Below are positions 1-8,891 of a stretch of DNA of 33,491 bases, piece by piece. Below the pieces are notes generated by a model. The model was not told where the DNA came from and made no database searches. It saw only the letters and a list, made by a program, of their open reading frames with translations. This DNA comes from Candidatus Coatesiibacteriota bacterium (GTDB lineage: Bacteria > JAFGND01): positions 1 to 33,491 of the forward strand of contig JAFGND010000070.1 of assembly GCA_016927185.1 (NCBI GenBank). The letters run 5' to 3'. A program made the translations under genes and the position numbers. The first letter of the stretch is position 1, and every line of letters begins with the position of its first letter.

Positions 1-6
1 GAAAAC

Positions 7-31
7 GCAGGGATAGAAATGATATCCCTGC
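7..31. terminator. Perfect 9-bp hairpin, possible terminator
   Basis: GCAGGGATA (7-15) and TATCCCTGC (23-31) form a perfect inverted repeat around a 7-nt loop. A run of four T follows only in the minus-strand direction; the plus direction continues into AAATTTAAAA. It could end a gene arriving from the left or be a bidirectional terminator. The T tract is poor, so the call is tentative. Confidence 0.4.
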
Positions 32-96
32 AAATTTAAAAAAAGGAATAAAAACAGAAACATTTCTTGCATATTCATGTATCCAATAAAAAATAC

Positions 97-126
97 TTTA
101 CAACAGAACCGTCTTATATATTATTG
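97..126 (+). promoter_or_regulatory. Putative promoter of the Ig-GH18-GT operon
   Basis: TTTACA (97-102) is followed by TATATATTATTG (117-128). Read with the Bacteroidota-type consensus (TTTG, 19 nt, TAnnTTTG), a TTT at 97-99 sits exactly 19 nt before TATTATTG (119-126), one mismatch in the -7 box. A classical -10 (TATATT, 117-122) would be only 14 nt from TTTACA. The ribosome site AAGGAGG (135-141) and ATG at 147 follow. Inferred from pattern only. Confidence 0.3.
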
Positions 127-146
127 GAAAACATAAGGAGGTTTGA

Positions 147-560
147 ATGACAAAAATTTTCTTGATACTAGTTATAACAGCGGCTTTAATCTGGGCAGAA
201 GGAGAAGATGATATAGGATTCAGCATCAGTGCAGGTAACACAATGCAATCAACAACAGCTGGTGAAACAGTTCATTTCAAAATTACCCTTGTAAACAGCT
301 CTTCTTCAGGAGCTATTTACACTCTCAAGACAATCCCTGTAAAATCTCCTTCAGGATGGTCAACAATGATTTGTCAGGGAGGCGTATGCAGTCCTGTTAG
401 TGAAATGCAGACTACTGAAGTTCCTGCAGGAGGAAGCCTTGCACTGGAGTTTTCAGTAATAACTGAGGAAGCAGGCAAAGGAATTTACAGATTCCAGGTT
501 TTCCCCCAGAGTAGTCCTGCAAAAACAAGGACATATAAATTCACGGTGACTGCTGAATGA
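147..560 (+). CDS. Small secreted Ig-like (beta-sandwich) protein
   Basis: A 137-residue exported protein. The first 17-18 residues are a signal peptide (hydrophobic LILVITAALIWA, then a likely cut near AEG). The rest is beta-rich, with alternating polar and hydrophobic strands like the NPCBM-associated/NEW3 or CARDB-type Ig folds common in secreted FCB proteins. Two cysteines lie close together in CQGGVC and could form a disulfide. It has no lipobox and no T9SS tail. AAGGAGG ends 5 nt before the ATG, fixing the start. Its stop overlaps the ATG of the GH18 gene in ATGA, so the two are translationally coupled and probably work together outside the cell. The exact family is not identified; it could be an accessory or substrate-binding module for the hydrolase. 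Confidence 0.75.
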   Translation: MTKIFLILVITAALIWAEGEDDIGFSISAGNTMQSTTAGETVHFKITLVNSSSSGAIYTLKTIPVKSPSGWSTMICQGGVCSPVSEMQTTEVPAGGSLALEFSVITEEAGKGIYRFQVFPQSSPAKTRTYKFTVTAE

Positions 561-1960
561 AAAAAATTCAATTCTTGATAATAATCCTTTTACTGACAAC
601 AGATTATCTCTTTACTGATCAAGGAGAAGTTTCCTTGAAAAAACTTGGAAAAACTGACAGCCCCAACAGGACAGTATATGGTTATCATCCTTACTGGGTA
701 ACTTCTTCCTGTGTTGACAATTACAGATGGGAACTGCTTACGCATATTGCTTGCTTTTCTGTCGAAGCGACAAGTACTGGAACTTTCAGCAACAAGCATA
801 GCTGGCCATCAGGTTCATTGTGGCAAAAGATAATAACCAATGCTCATAATAATAATGTAAAAGTGACTCTTGTCTGCACGCTTTTCGACTCAGCAGCACT
901 CCGCACTCTCCTTTCTTCATCAACTTACAGAAACAGGCTTATACAAAATCTGCTCACAGAAGTGCAGAATGGCAATGCAGATGGAGTAAATATTGATTTT
1001 GAGGAAGTCCCTGGAGATCAGCAGACAAATCTGACAACTTTCATGACTGATCTTAACAATACCTTCAAGAATGCACGAGCTGATTATCACGTTACTCTTT
1101 GCGGACCTTCAGTAGACTGGAGAAATGCCTTTCATTATGAAAACCTAATGAAAAATACTGATGGGATAATGATTATGTGCTATGGATACTATTATGGTGG
1201 TTCATCAACAGCTGGACCAGTGAGTCTTCTTCAAAAAGGTGATGGCTGGAGTACATATAATGTAAAATGGACAATAAATGACTATCTGTATTATGGCAAG
1301 AACCAGAATGATAAAATGATTCTTGGTATTCCATATTATGGAATTGACTGGCCTACAAATACTGATGCTGCTCACAGCTCCACAAGGGGAACAGGAACCT
1401 CTGTAACATACAAGAATGCTGTCGTGAATGCGAATACCTATGGAAGGAAATGGCAGGAAGATGTAAAGAATCCATGGTACTCATATAGCAGCAGCGGTTA
1501 TCATCAATGCTGGTATGACGATGATGAAAGTCTAGGCTACAAATATGATGAAGTAATAGCTAATAATCTTCAAGGTATTGGTATCTGGGCTTTAGGTTAT
1601 GATGATGGCAGAAGTGAACTCTGGGATAAAATAGAGGAGTATTTCAGCCAGTTGACTGGGTTCACTACAAGCAAGAAACGATTACCCAATGATACTGGCT
1701 TGCTAAAAGCTTTTCCCAATCCTGTTCTTGATAAGCTTTGTTTCCAGTTTTCAGCAGATAAGTCAGGTAATTACAAGCTTCTTTTATATGACATCAATGG
1801 CAGGCTGATAGAAACCTTTGTTGATAAGAATATTTCGAAAGGAACTTATCACGGCAAGATTAATATTTCAGGAATAAGAGGGATAAAAAAAGGTGTCTAC
1901 TATCTCAGATTGCAGGGAATTAGTAATGATTGTATCAAACTGGTTTACCTGGGTAGATAA
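557..1960 (+). CDS. Secreted GH18 glycoside hydrolase with T9SS sorting domain
   Basis: A 467-residue exported hydrolase of the chitinase/endo-N-acetylglucosaminidase family GH18. A signal peptide spans about residues 1-20. The TIM barrel starts with YGYHPYWV, the usual first strand. The signature DGVNIDFE lies at residues 142-149, with E149 as the predicted catalytic acid and D147 as its helper. MIMCYGYYYGG and the late GIGIWALGYDDG are further GH18 landmarks; the latter carries the substrate-binding Trp. The last ~85 residues form a Por/T9SS type A sorting domain (FPNPVLDKL, LYDINGRLI, GVYYLRL). Likely substrates are beta-1,4-GlcNAc polymers (chitin or peptidoglycan-like glycans), but the YaaH/spore-type relatives make specificity uncertain. 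It overlaps the upstream gene by 4 nt and is followed after 3 nt by a glycosyltransferase gene. Confidence 0.88.
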   Translation: MKKIQFLIIILLLTTDYLFTDQGEVSLKKLGKTDSPNRTVYGYHPYWVTSSCVDNYRWELLTHIACFSVEATSTGTFSNKHSWPSGSLWQKIITNAHNNNVKVTLVCTLFDSAALRTLLSSSTYRNRLIQNLLTEVQNGNADGVNIDFEEVPGDQQTNLTTFMTDLNNTFKNARADYHVTLCGPSVDWRNAFHYENLMKNTDGIMIMCYGYYYGGSSTAGPVSLLQKGDGWSTYNVKWTINDYLYYGKNQNDKMILGIPYYGIDWPTNTDAAHSSTRGTGTSVTYKNAVVNANTYGRKWQEDVKNPWYSYSSSGYHQCWYDDDESLGYKYDEVIANNLQGIGIWALGYDDGRSELWDKIEEYFSQLTGFTTSKKRLPNDTGLLKAFPNPVLDKLCFQFSADKSGNYKLLLYDINGRLIETFVDKNISKGTYHGKINISGIRGIKKGVYYLRLQGISNDCIKLVYLGR

Positions 1961-1963
1961 ATA

Positions 1964-2872
1964 TTGACAGACTTTGATAAACCAAATCTTACTCTTGTAT
2001 TTCCTAACTGGAATGGAAAGGATGATACACTTGAATTTCTTGACAGCCTTCTCAAGATAACTTATCCAAAAGACAAGATAGAGATTATTGTTTCCGATAA
2101 TGGTTCAAAAGATGGTTCCCTTGAAGCAATACCAGATAAACTGAAAGAGCTTGAAAAAGCGGGATTCAAATCCGCTTTCATGCATGAGAATGGTTTAAAT
2201 GTAGGAGCAATAATTGCTTATAATGAAGGACTCGCTCAATCTAAAATTCCCGGAAAATACGTATTGAAAACAGACAATGATATCATAATAGCACCAGATT
2301 CAATAGATATCCTGGTAGAATATATGGAAAACAATATTGATTCAGGTATTGCAGGTCCCAGGGTTTACTACTATGATAAGCCTGATGAAGTTGCACATGC
2401 AGCAGGTTTCCTTGAATGGGGAGTATCAAAGAGAAATGACAGGGATAGTGAAGAAATTATTGAATCAGAATACCTTACAGGTTGCTGCATGCTGATAAGA
2501 AAAGAAGTTATAGAGAAACAGGGATTCTTTCTTGATGAAAACTATTTTGTCTATAATGATGATCTTGATCTGTCCTTGATGTGCAGGAAACTTGGATACA
2601 AGAATGTGTATATACCTTATGCAAAATGCTGGCATAAAGTTTCAGCTTCTACAGGAAGGCAGAAAAAATCGCCATTTGCAATATATCACGATTTCAGAAG
2701 CAGACTTTATTTTGTTCATAAATATAGCAGCATTTTTTTCCTTATATTCTATTGGGCTATAATGCCTTACATACTTTTAAGGTGGTTAAAACAGGGCTGG
2801 CTTTTCAAGCCGGTTTTTCTTGCCTTGCTGGATTTCACATTTAAAAGACTTGGAAATAAGGGGCATTATTAA
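1964..2872 (+). CDS. Family 2 glycosyltransferase
   Basis: A 302-residue inverting GT-A fold transferase, likely cytoplasmic and membrane associated, adding a sugar from a nucleotide donor to a lipid-linked or surface glycan. The N-terminus has the GT2 pattern VFPNWNGKDDT followed by IIVSDNGSKDGS, then the metal/nucleotide motif KTDNDIII near residues 104-111. FVYNDDLDLSLMCRKLGY matches the (E/D)DxDLxxR acceptor-side motif of rhamnosyltransferase-like (WbbL) GT2 enzymes. A hydrophobic stretch near residues 260-275 may anchor it. Translation starts at TTG, 3 nt after the GH18 stop; no strong ribosome site is visible, so it probably depends on coupling. It overlaps the next gene by one base (TAATG). 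Sugar and acceptor cannot be deduced. Confidence 0.85.
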   Translation: MTDFDKPNLTLVFPNWNGKDDTLEFLDSLLKITYPKDKIEIIVSDNGSKDGSLEAIPDKLKELEKAGFKSAFMHENGLNVGAIIAYNEGLAQSKIPGKYVLKTDNDIIIAPDSIDILVEYMENNIDSGIAGPRVYYYDKPDEVAHAAGFLEWGVSKRNDRDSEEIIESEYLTGCCMLIRKEVIEKQGFFLDENYFVYNDDLDLSLMCRKLGYKNVYIPYAKCWHKVSASTGRQKKSPFAIYHDFRSRLYFVHKYSSIFFLIFYWAIMPYILLRWLKQGWLFKPVFLALLDFTFKRLGNKGHY

Positions 2873-3984
2873 TGAGGATTGGAATTGCAACAGTAAGTGA
2901 GGCAAAAAGAATGGGTGGAATAGCTACTTATATAAGGGAATTATTGCCTCATTTTGCGCTACAAGCAACACAACATGAATTCTTTGTGTTCAGAAATACT
3001 GAATATGCTTTAAAGATACCAAAAGCAGATAACATGCATGATATAACATTCAAATTCAATATTAATAGCCCAAGTATAAGGAGACTTTACGAGCAGCTTG
3101 TTTTTCCATTTCTCATCAAAAAGTACAACCTTGATCTTCTACATAGCATTGATAATGTTATCCCTTTTTTATATTCAGGCAATCAAGTAGTAACAATCCA
3201 TGATGTAACACTTTTTAATACTCCAGACAGATTCACGAAATTAAAGACTCTTTATTTGAAGAATTTCGTAAGACGTACTGTTAAAAAGGTAGATCACATA
3301 ATAACCATAAGCAGCTCAACGAAGTCTGATCTTATAAAATATACTAATGCAGACGAAAGCAAGATTACAGTGATTTACGAAAGTGCAAATCATAATCCTC
3401 CATGCTCAGCAACAAATCTTCAAACAATTTATAAAGTAAAGAAACCATATTTCATTTTCATTGGTACGCTGGAACCTGGAAAAAACCTTATGCGAATGAT
3501 GAGAGCTTTTGCTCAAGCCAGGAAAGAAGCCAATCTACCTCATAAATTTGTTATTGTTGGTGGAACTGGCTGGAAATTTGAAGGAATATTAGAAGAAGCT
3601 AAATCTCTTAACCTTTGTGATGACATTATTTTCACTAAATATGTTCCACTTGAGGATCTAACATTGCTCTTGAAAGAATCTTTCGCTTTACTTTTTGCAT
3701 CATTATACGAAGGTTTTGGTCTCCCAATGGTTGAGGCATTCGAAGCTGGTATCCCGGTTCTAACCTCTAATATTTCAGCTATGCCTGAAGTTGCCGGGAA
3801 TGCAGCATTATTAGTTGATCCTTATGATGTAAATGCCATAAAAGAAGGAATAATAAGACTTGCCAGGGATGCGGATTTGAGAAAATCATTGATTGCCAGG
3901 GGAAAAGAAAGAAGAAAAATGTTTTCCTGGTCACAATGTGCATTTGAAACAATAAAAGTCTATGAATCCTTTATCAACATGTAA
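2872..3984 (+). CDS. Family 4 (GT-B) glycosyltransferase
   Basis: A 370-residue retaining glycosyltransferase. The N-terminal half has the Gly-rich KRMGGIATYIREL acceptor loop and VVTIHDVTLF. The C-terminal donor domain starts near FIFIGTLEPGKNL (about residues 195-207) and contains the family EX7E element EGFGLPMVE, followed by GIPVLTSNISAMPEVAG and DPYDV, which hold the nucleotide sugar. Mannosyl- or other hexosyltransferases have this layout. It starts on the last base of the GT2 gene, so both are made from one message with the upstream GH18 gene. The 3' end overlaps the convergent membrane gene by 25 bp (3960-3984), with no terminator between them. Substrate unknown; a role in a surface polysaccharide or protein glycan is inference. 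Confidence 0.87.
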   Translation: MRIGIATVSEAKRMGGIATYIRELLPHFALQATQHEFFVFRNTEYALKIPKADNMHDITFKFNINSPSIRRLYEQLVFPFLIKKYNLDLLHSIDNVIPFLYSGNQVVTIHDVTLFNTPDRFTKLKTLYLKNFVRRTVKKVDHIITISSSTKSDLIKYTNADESKITVIYESANHNPPCSATNLQTIYKVKKPYFIFIGTLEPGKNLMRMMRAFAQARKEANLPHKFVIVGGTGWKFEGILEEAKSLNLCDDIIFTKYVPLEDLTLLLKESFALLFASLYEGFGLPMVEAFEAGIPVLTSNISAMPEVAGNAALLVDPYDVNAIKEGIIRLARDADLRKSLIARGKERRKMFSWSQCAFETIKVYESFINM

Positions 3985-6254
3985 AACAATATACCAGCAG
4001 CAATATAGAAAAGAGCTCCAAGCCAGAAAGAATAACCAATTCCATATGAAACTGAGATACATATTGCCATTACTGATGCAATAACTGACATAGCTCCGTT
4101 TATCCCCCAGAACCATGCAAGCGGTAAATTTCCATGTTGCGTACTTGCCAGTTTGAATCCCATTGGAAAAGGCATTCCCATAAAAAAACCAATAATGAAC
4201 AGCATAGAGAAAGCAACTGGTATCCTTACAAGGTTTCTGGCAGATGAAAAACTGCTTATAATATGCGGTGTAAGGTAACCGAATAATATTACTAGAAGAA
4301 CAAGGAAAATCCAGAAAAAAGCTGTTTTCCTCATCCCGTATCGTTCAGAAACTATCCCTGATATATAGCTTCCTATACCACTTGAAACAAGCAGTGAGAA
4401 TAAAACTACAGTAAGGCTGTAAACAGGATGACCAAGAAAGATGACAAGTCTCTGCATCTGCGAAATTTCAATTGACATATAAGCAAGCCCTATACTTGCA
4501 AAGTAAATCATGTATTTGTATGATCCTGAAGGAATCATCTTGTCCCATTTCCAGGGAATGATTATGCAAAGAAGACCAAGTAGGATTACTGTAAACAACA
4601 AACTTACAAGCGTGAAAACAGGATGGCTTGGATCAAGTTTGAATACATCTGAAAGTCTGTAGAATAAGAAAAAGAACGGATTATCATCAGTATTTGGGGA
4701 TATATCATATGGATACTTCTTTATTTCTTCCTGAAGGTTTCCTGTTTCAATAATTCGTTGCAATATCCTGTCTTTAGAAGGTTCACCTGGAATAAGCATT
4801 ATCTCGAAGTTAAGTTCATTGCATATGCTTCTTATTTCCCTTAGTTCACCAGCATCAAAAGGTGATCTTGCTACCATTATGGTTCCCATGCCATTCAATA
4901 AGCCATAAGCCTGGTTGTTTCTTATAAGTATGATATGGTCAGATGCCTTTTCAGTAATATTCTTCAAACTTGATCTGGCAAGTGTCACTAGCCTGTATAT
5001 CTCGTAAGGCTTGTCATCAAGATACCATCTTGAAACAGTCAATATCCCTTTTTCATTAAGCCGGGAAATAAACAAACTCCAGGCTTCAACAGTATAGAGG
5101 CTGTTCTCAGTAAGAACATATGCCCCAGCTGCTGTCGCTGCCCAGGTGTCAATCTGGGAAATCTGTATCAAATCATAGCTATCCTTGCCTCTTGCAATGA
5201 AACTTCTTGCCTCATCATCAATCATTGTAACCTTATGATGTTTATAGAGATTACCAGAATATCCAGCGAAAGGATATTTCAGAAGTTCAATTATCTTTCC
5301 ATTGAATTCAAGACCGGTAACATGCTTCTGGTTGAAGGCTATTGCACTTAATAAGTCCCTGCCTCCGCCTATTCCAACCACAAGAACATCAGCATTTTTC
5401 CTTATGTAATGAGCTATATTAGTAATGTCATATTTAAGAAATTCTATCTCTTCATTCTTACCATTCCATTTTGTAATGACTGTTCCTGCAAGATTGTCTA
5501 TGAACAGCATTATCTGTGGAATCTTGTACTCCCTTGGAGTTTTTGATGACATTCCCCATCCAACTGGATTCACAGGCTTTTCAGGTTCACCATAAACAAG
5601 GAGTCTGGCAAAAGGAGTCCATTTTTCATATACCGGTTTCGGTTCTATACCATTCTTTGACCATACTATTGATATAAGCGGATAATTGTATCTGGCTGAT
5701 ACAAGATGCAGAAAGACCAGAAGAAATACTGATATCAGAAGATTCCTGCTTCTCTTTTTATACTTTGTATCTCCATCTTCTGCGAATATCCAGGATGCAA
5801 TTGCAGCAAGAGCTGATAGTATGGCAATTGCAGCTGGAGCATCAAGATAACTCAACACTGGTATGACAATAAGACATGCACTTGCTGAGCCAGCCAAATC
5901 AATAGCATACAGCATTCCTGCTTTCACTGGATTTGATGTCAATATAAGACATATAATCATGCCTGAAAAAGTGAATACTGTAGCTATAATCATGTAACGC
6001 AAAAAACCTGAGAATATTGCTGTCAGAGAGATGTGTAAAGCAAGAGGAATACTCAGTATTACGAAGAGGCTCAATATTATTGCCCATGCATAATAATACG
6101 AAATCCTTGAAAGATGGGATCTGCTATTCTGGAACCATTCTTTTTTTTTGTATACTATCAATGCCCCTATAGATAAACCAAAAAGTGCAAGTGAAATAGA
6201 GACAAATGCGAAATGATACCACATCGTTGCGGAAAATAGTCTTGTCAGAATCAA
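3960..6254 (-). CDS. Polytopic membrane protein with spermidine-synthase-like methyltransferase fold
   Basis: At least 764 residues. An N-terminal block of membrane helices (to about residue 190) is followed by a soluble Rossmann domain with a SAM/dcSAM-type loop VVGIGGGRD (292-300) and acidic residue E316 in TGLEFN. A C-terminal block of roughly seven helices follows, as in the SpeE-fused, MFS-like family of unknown substrate. Third gene of the SPFH-PP2C-like operon. Start problem: the TTG at 6254 has no ribosome site and would cut the conserved first helix in half (upstream in-frame residues read FFVITLTSLLHE directly into LILTRLFSAT). The frame is open back to 6434 without ATG, GTG or TTG. 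AGAAGG lies 9 nt before an ATA at 6335, which overlaps the upstream TAA, so translation may begin there (about 791 residues). True polyamine synthesis is doubtful; many such fusions are unassigned. Confidence 0.8.
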   Translation of the reverse strand: MILTRLFSATMWYHFAFVSISLALFGLSIGALIVYKKKEWFQNSRSHLSRISYYYAWAIILSLFVILSIPLALHISLTAIFSGFLRYMIIATVFTFSGMIICLILTSNPVKAGMLYAIDLAGSASACLIVIPVLSYLDAPAAIAILSALAAIASWIFAEDGDTKYKKRSRNLLISVFLLVFLHLVSARYNYPLISIVWSKNGIEPKPVYEKWTPFARLLVYGEPEKPVNPVGWGMSSKTPREYKIPQIMLFIDNLAGTVITKWNGKNEEIEFLKYDITNIAHYIRKNADVLVVGIGGGRDLLSAIAFNQKHVTGLEFNGKIIELLKYPFAGYSGNLYKHHKVTMIDDEARSFIARGKDSYDLIQISQIDTWAATAAGAYVLTENSLYTVEAWSLFISRLNEKGILTVSRWYLDDKPYEIYRLVTLARSSLKNITEKASDHIILIRNNQAYGLLNGMGTIMVARSPFDAGELREIRSICNELNFEIMLIPGEPSKDRILQRIIETGNLQEEIKKYPYDISPNTDDNPFFFLFYRLSDVFKLDPSHPVFTLVSLLFTVILLGLLCIIIPWKWDKMIPSGSYKYMIYFASIGLAYMSIEISQMQRLVIFLGHPVYSLTVVLFSLLVSSGIGSYISGIVSERYGMRKTAFFWIFLVLLVILFGYLTPHIISSFSSARNLVRIPVAFSMLFIIGFFMGMPFPMGFKLASTQHGNLPLAWFWGINGAMSVIASVMAICISVSYGIGYSFWLGALFYIAAGILFYMLIKDS

Positions 6255-6331
6255 CTCATGAAGAAGACTTGTAAGGGTGATTACAAAAAAACCAGCAATA
6301 ACCCTAAAGGAAACTTGTTCTTTGAATCCTG

Positions 6332-7822
6332 TTATATCTGCAATCCTTCTGTTTTTACCATCATAAGAACCTGATAGTAAAGAAACAAAACCCTTGATAT
6401 ACCTGTTTCCATCAAAATAAGCTTGTTTTGTTCCTTATCAAACTTCTCGTTAATGACAGGTCCTTCAGTTTTCCTTTTTGCCTTCTTCTTGACAGCTTTT
6501 TCAGGAGCCGGGATAGTATTTATAAACTGGGCAACAAGTTTTCCCTGTTCAATTATCTTGTCAGTGGCAGAATGATTCTCTTTCATGTTATTATATTCTG
6601 CCCTGAGTGAGATTATTTTCTTTTCTGCAGTGTCTTTGTCCTTGACTGTCTTTTTCTTTGTTTTTCTTACTGCCTTCTTCCCCTTTTTTTCAGTACTATC
6701 TTTGCTGTCGTCCGTTGCAGAGCTTTCATCCCCGGTAATTTTATACTTCTTTTCTAGTTCAGCCAGATATTTATCTGTTTTCTCAAGCATTTCTTCAATG
6801 AATGCTTCTGAATCATATTGCTTTCGTTCTTCAGCTGCTTTCTTTTCTTCAAGTATCTTCTTCTCTGCTTTCTCAATGGAATCCTGTTTAGCTATCCTTG
6901 CATCATCTTCTTTTTTAGATGTTATCTTGCTCATATTAAGAAAAAACGGCATCAAGAATATGCTTGCAATAACAAGCAATAATCCAATTCCTCCTCCAAT
7001 CAGTATTCCGTGTATGAATTTAAGCCCCTTTTGGGGATGTTCATATTCTTCTTCGAAATCTTCTTCGTTTTCCATTTTTCCTTCCCCCTCCTGAGTTTCA
7101 CTTGATGAAAATGGAATGATTGCCAAACCGTAATTAAGTGATTCACTTTCACTCATGGAACTTGAAATCATATTTTTCAAGTCAGTACTGATATCCCTGG
7201 AAACCTTGCTTGCAGATAATGTCTTGAAAAGGTCTTCTTCCTTGATCTTATCAAAAATCTGTTTTGATACAAGATATATTGTATCGCCTTCTTCATGATT
7301 GAATCTACCTATTTTCGGGTCTAAATCTGCATTCACTCCCAGAAGCATACTTTCTGTATTATCAGACTGAGGTTCCAGGGATCCAACATTTGGTGACAAT
7401 ACTGTTGTCCTGTTTCCCCTTTTCAATATAAATTTATTACCACCAGAATTGAAGTAAAAGCATGTTGATTTATATATCAGAAGTAATCCCATGCCGAAAT
7501 GACTCTTTGGTGTAGATCTTTGATTAAGCTGGAACAAGCTTGAGTTTACTTGTGATATTATTCTTGTTATTGTATCTGGTATAGTAAGCGGAATCAATGG
7601 AGATTGATAAAGATTATCTGATATTCTTTCAAGAAATGTCTTTGCAATGCCCAGGTTCTTGTGATTTATATGGAATGGATCAAGCATCAGCAACAATACT
7701 CCTTCCCTTTCAAGGGATGAAGGTTCTATTGGTTGCCTCAGCTTGAAAATATTTGATGAAATATCTTCATCAGAACCACAATATGCAACTTTCAGGATAT
7801 CCATATTTGCAAGAATACTCAT
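6332..7822 (-). CDS. Membrane-anchored degenerate PP2C-like protein with Lys/Glu-rich C-terminus
   Basis: 496 residues in three parts. Residues 1-240 look like a PP2C-type (PPM) phosphatase fold: a strand with LLMLDPFHIN, a helix with TITRIISQVNSSL, then GMGLLLIYKSTCFYFNSGGNKFILKRG and LLGVN...GDTIYLVSKQIFDKI, which match the core GDSRxYLxR-to-SDG layout. The metal-binding aspartates of active enzymes are replaced, so it is probably a pseudophosphatase. A single membrane helix lies near 270-296. A charged, probably coiled-coil or disordered tail rich in Lys, Glu and Asp follows. The ATG (7822) lies 11 nt after the SPFH gene stop. A regulatory or scaffold role with the SPFH protein is inference; the PP2C assignment itself rests on pattern similarity only. 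Confidence 0.6.
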   Translation of the reverse strand: MSILANMDILKVAYCGSDEDISSNIFKLRQPIEPSSLEREGVLLLMLDPFHINHKNLGIAKTFLERISDNLYQSPLIPLTIPDTITRIISQVNSSLFQLNQRSTPKSHFGMGLLLIYKSTCFYFNSGGNKFILKRGNRTTVLSPNVGSLEPQSDNTESMLLGVNADLDPKIGRFNHEEGDTIYLVSKQIFDKIKEEDLFKTLSASKVSRDISTDLKNMISSSMSESESLNYGLAIIPFSSSETQEGEGKMENEEDFEEEYEHPQKGLKFIHGILIGGGIGLLLVIASIFLMPFFLNMSKITSKKEDDARIAKQDSIEKAEKKILEEKKAAEERKQYDSEAFIEEMLEKTDKYLAELEKKYKITGDESSATDDSKDSTEKKGKKAVRKTKKKTVKDKDTAEKKIISLRAEYNNMKENHSATDKIIEQGKLVAQFINTIPAPEKAVKKKAKRKTEGPVINEKFDKEQNKLILMETGISRVLFLYYQVLMMVKTEGLQI

Positions 7823-7833
7823 GATTTTTTATC

Positions 7834-8742
7834 CTACTTCTTTTTTTCTGCAGCATCTGCAGGCTTAGGCAGGTTTGTAGGCATTACCAATGGCATTGAT
7901 TTCATATCTTCAGGTAGCAGTATAAGCGTGCTGTTATTTGAACCCAGAAGTGACTTCAGCATTTCAATCTTGTACCACTGGATATAGTTTGGTGTCAGTC
8001 CCTGCGAAATTATGAGGTTATATTCCTTTATACCTTTTGCCTCCACTACTTTTCTCTCCGCTTCAAGTCTTTCCTTGTCAAGCACAAACTGCATTTTCTT
8101 TGCATGCTGCTCTGCTTCCTGCTTCTCGTTTATTGCATTCACAAGTTTTGAAGGCAGATTAACATTCCTTAAAAGTATTCTCTCTATTATAACTCCCTTT
8201 CCCTCAACAAGCTTTGCTGCCTGCAGATTTATTATTGTGTTAACTGCCTCTCTTTTCGAAGAATATAAATCTTCAGCAGTATGCTGTACTACAACATCTC
8301 TTATTACTGTTCTGAGGAGTGGTCTTATAACTTTCTGATCATAATCCTCACCAATTTCATTAAAAACCTTAGGACCTTCTGATGGAATAAGTTTATACCA
8401 TGCAGTGAGATCAAGTGAAACAGTCAAGCCTTCCTTTGTCAATGCAGTTATTGCATCATCTCCCTCTTTCTTTCCTTCTCTTGGTGCTATCGACATTGTA
8501 TATTCCTGAAGTCTTGTTGTCATTATATAAGTTCTTTCCAATAGAGGCAGTTTGAAATTGAGACCGGGCTGCATATATCTTGGCATGACTTTCCCCAGTC
8601 GGGTGACTACTGCAATATTCCCTGCTGGTACAATCTTGTAAGTGTCGCAACCTACGATTATTACAATCAAGGCAATAATTATGAACCAGAAAGCATATTT
8701 TGCTTTTCCTCTTGAAGTTTCAATTATGTGAACATCAGCCAT
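7834..8742 (-). CDS. SPFH/prohibitin-like membrane protein (HflC/HflK type)
   Basis: 302 residues with one N-terminal membrane helix (about residues 17-35: AFWFIIIALIVIIVG) and an SPFH/Band 7 domain: YKIVPAGNIAVVTRLGKV, PGLNFKLPLLERTYIM, then the helix RTVIRDVVVQHTAEDLYSSKR. The predicted helix rich in Ala, Glu and Lys (EKQEAEQHAKKMQFVLDKE) drives ring oligomerisation in this family. Prohibitin-like proteins organise membrane microdomains and control AAA proteases such as FtsH; no FtsH gene is in the window. The start at 8742 is chosen because AAGGAG sits 5 nt upstream; a start 12 codons earlier (8778) has no ribosome site. TTGACA on the minus strand at 8800-8795 may be its promoter. First gene of a three-gene operon with the PP2C-like and SpeE-like membrane proteins. 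Confidence 0.85.
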   Translation of the reverse strand: MADVHIIETSRGKAKYAFWFIIIALIVIIVGCDTYKIVPAGNIAVVTRLGKVMPRYMQPGLNFKLPLLERTYIMTTRLQEYTMSIAPREGKKEGDDAITALTKEGLTVSLDLTAWYKLIPSEGPKVFNEIGEDYDQKVIRPLLRTVIRDVVVQHTAEDLYSSKREAVNTIINLQAAKLVEGKGVIIERILLRNVNLPSKLVNAINEKQEAEQHAKKMQFVLDKERLEAERKVVEAKGIKEYNLIISQGLTPNYIQWYKIEMLKSLLGSNNSTLILLPEDMKSMPLVMPTNLPKPADAAEKKK

Positions 8743-8794
8743 AATTTCTCCTTTTGCATTATTTTCCTGCCAAAGCATTCAATCAAAAAGCTAT

Positions 8795-8800
8795 TGTCAA
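8795..8800 (-). promoter_or_regulatory. TTGACA box upstream of the SPFH operon
   Basis: On the minus strand TTGACA lies 53 nt upstream of the SPFH start codon. TTG is followed after exactly 19 nt by ATGCTTTG (8778-8771), matching the TTTG half of a Bacteroidota-type -7 box. A classical -10 at 17 nt is not evident. One of several TTGAC boxes placed about 50-65 nt before starts in this window. Confidence 0.3.
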
Positions 8801-8891
8801 GGAAAAAGCCTTATGATTGATTTATACTTTTTGTAACAATATTCTACTTGGAAATAATTAAAAATCAGCTTATTAAGCAGTACTAAGATTA

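Noticed and set aside
6428-7094. Plus-strand Ser/Phe-rich open frames opposite the PP2C-like gene
   Set aside because: Antisense shadows of the Lys/Glu-rich tail; no start signal.
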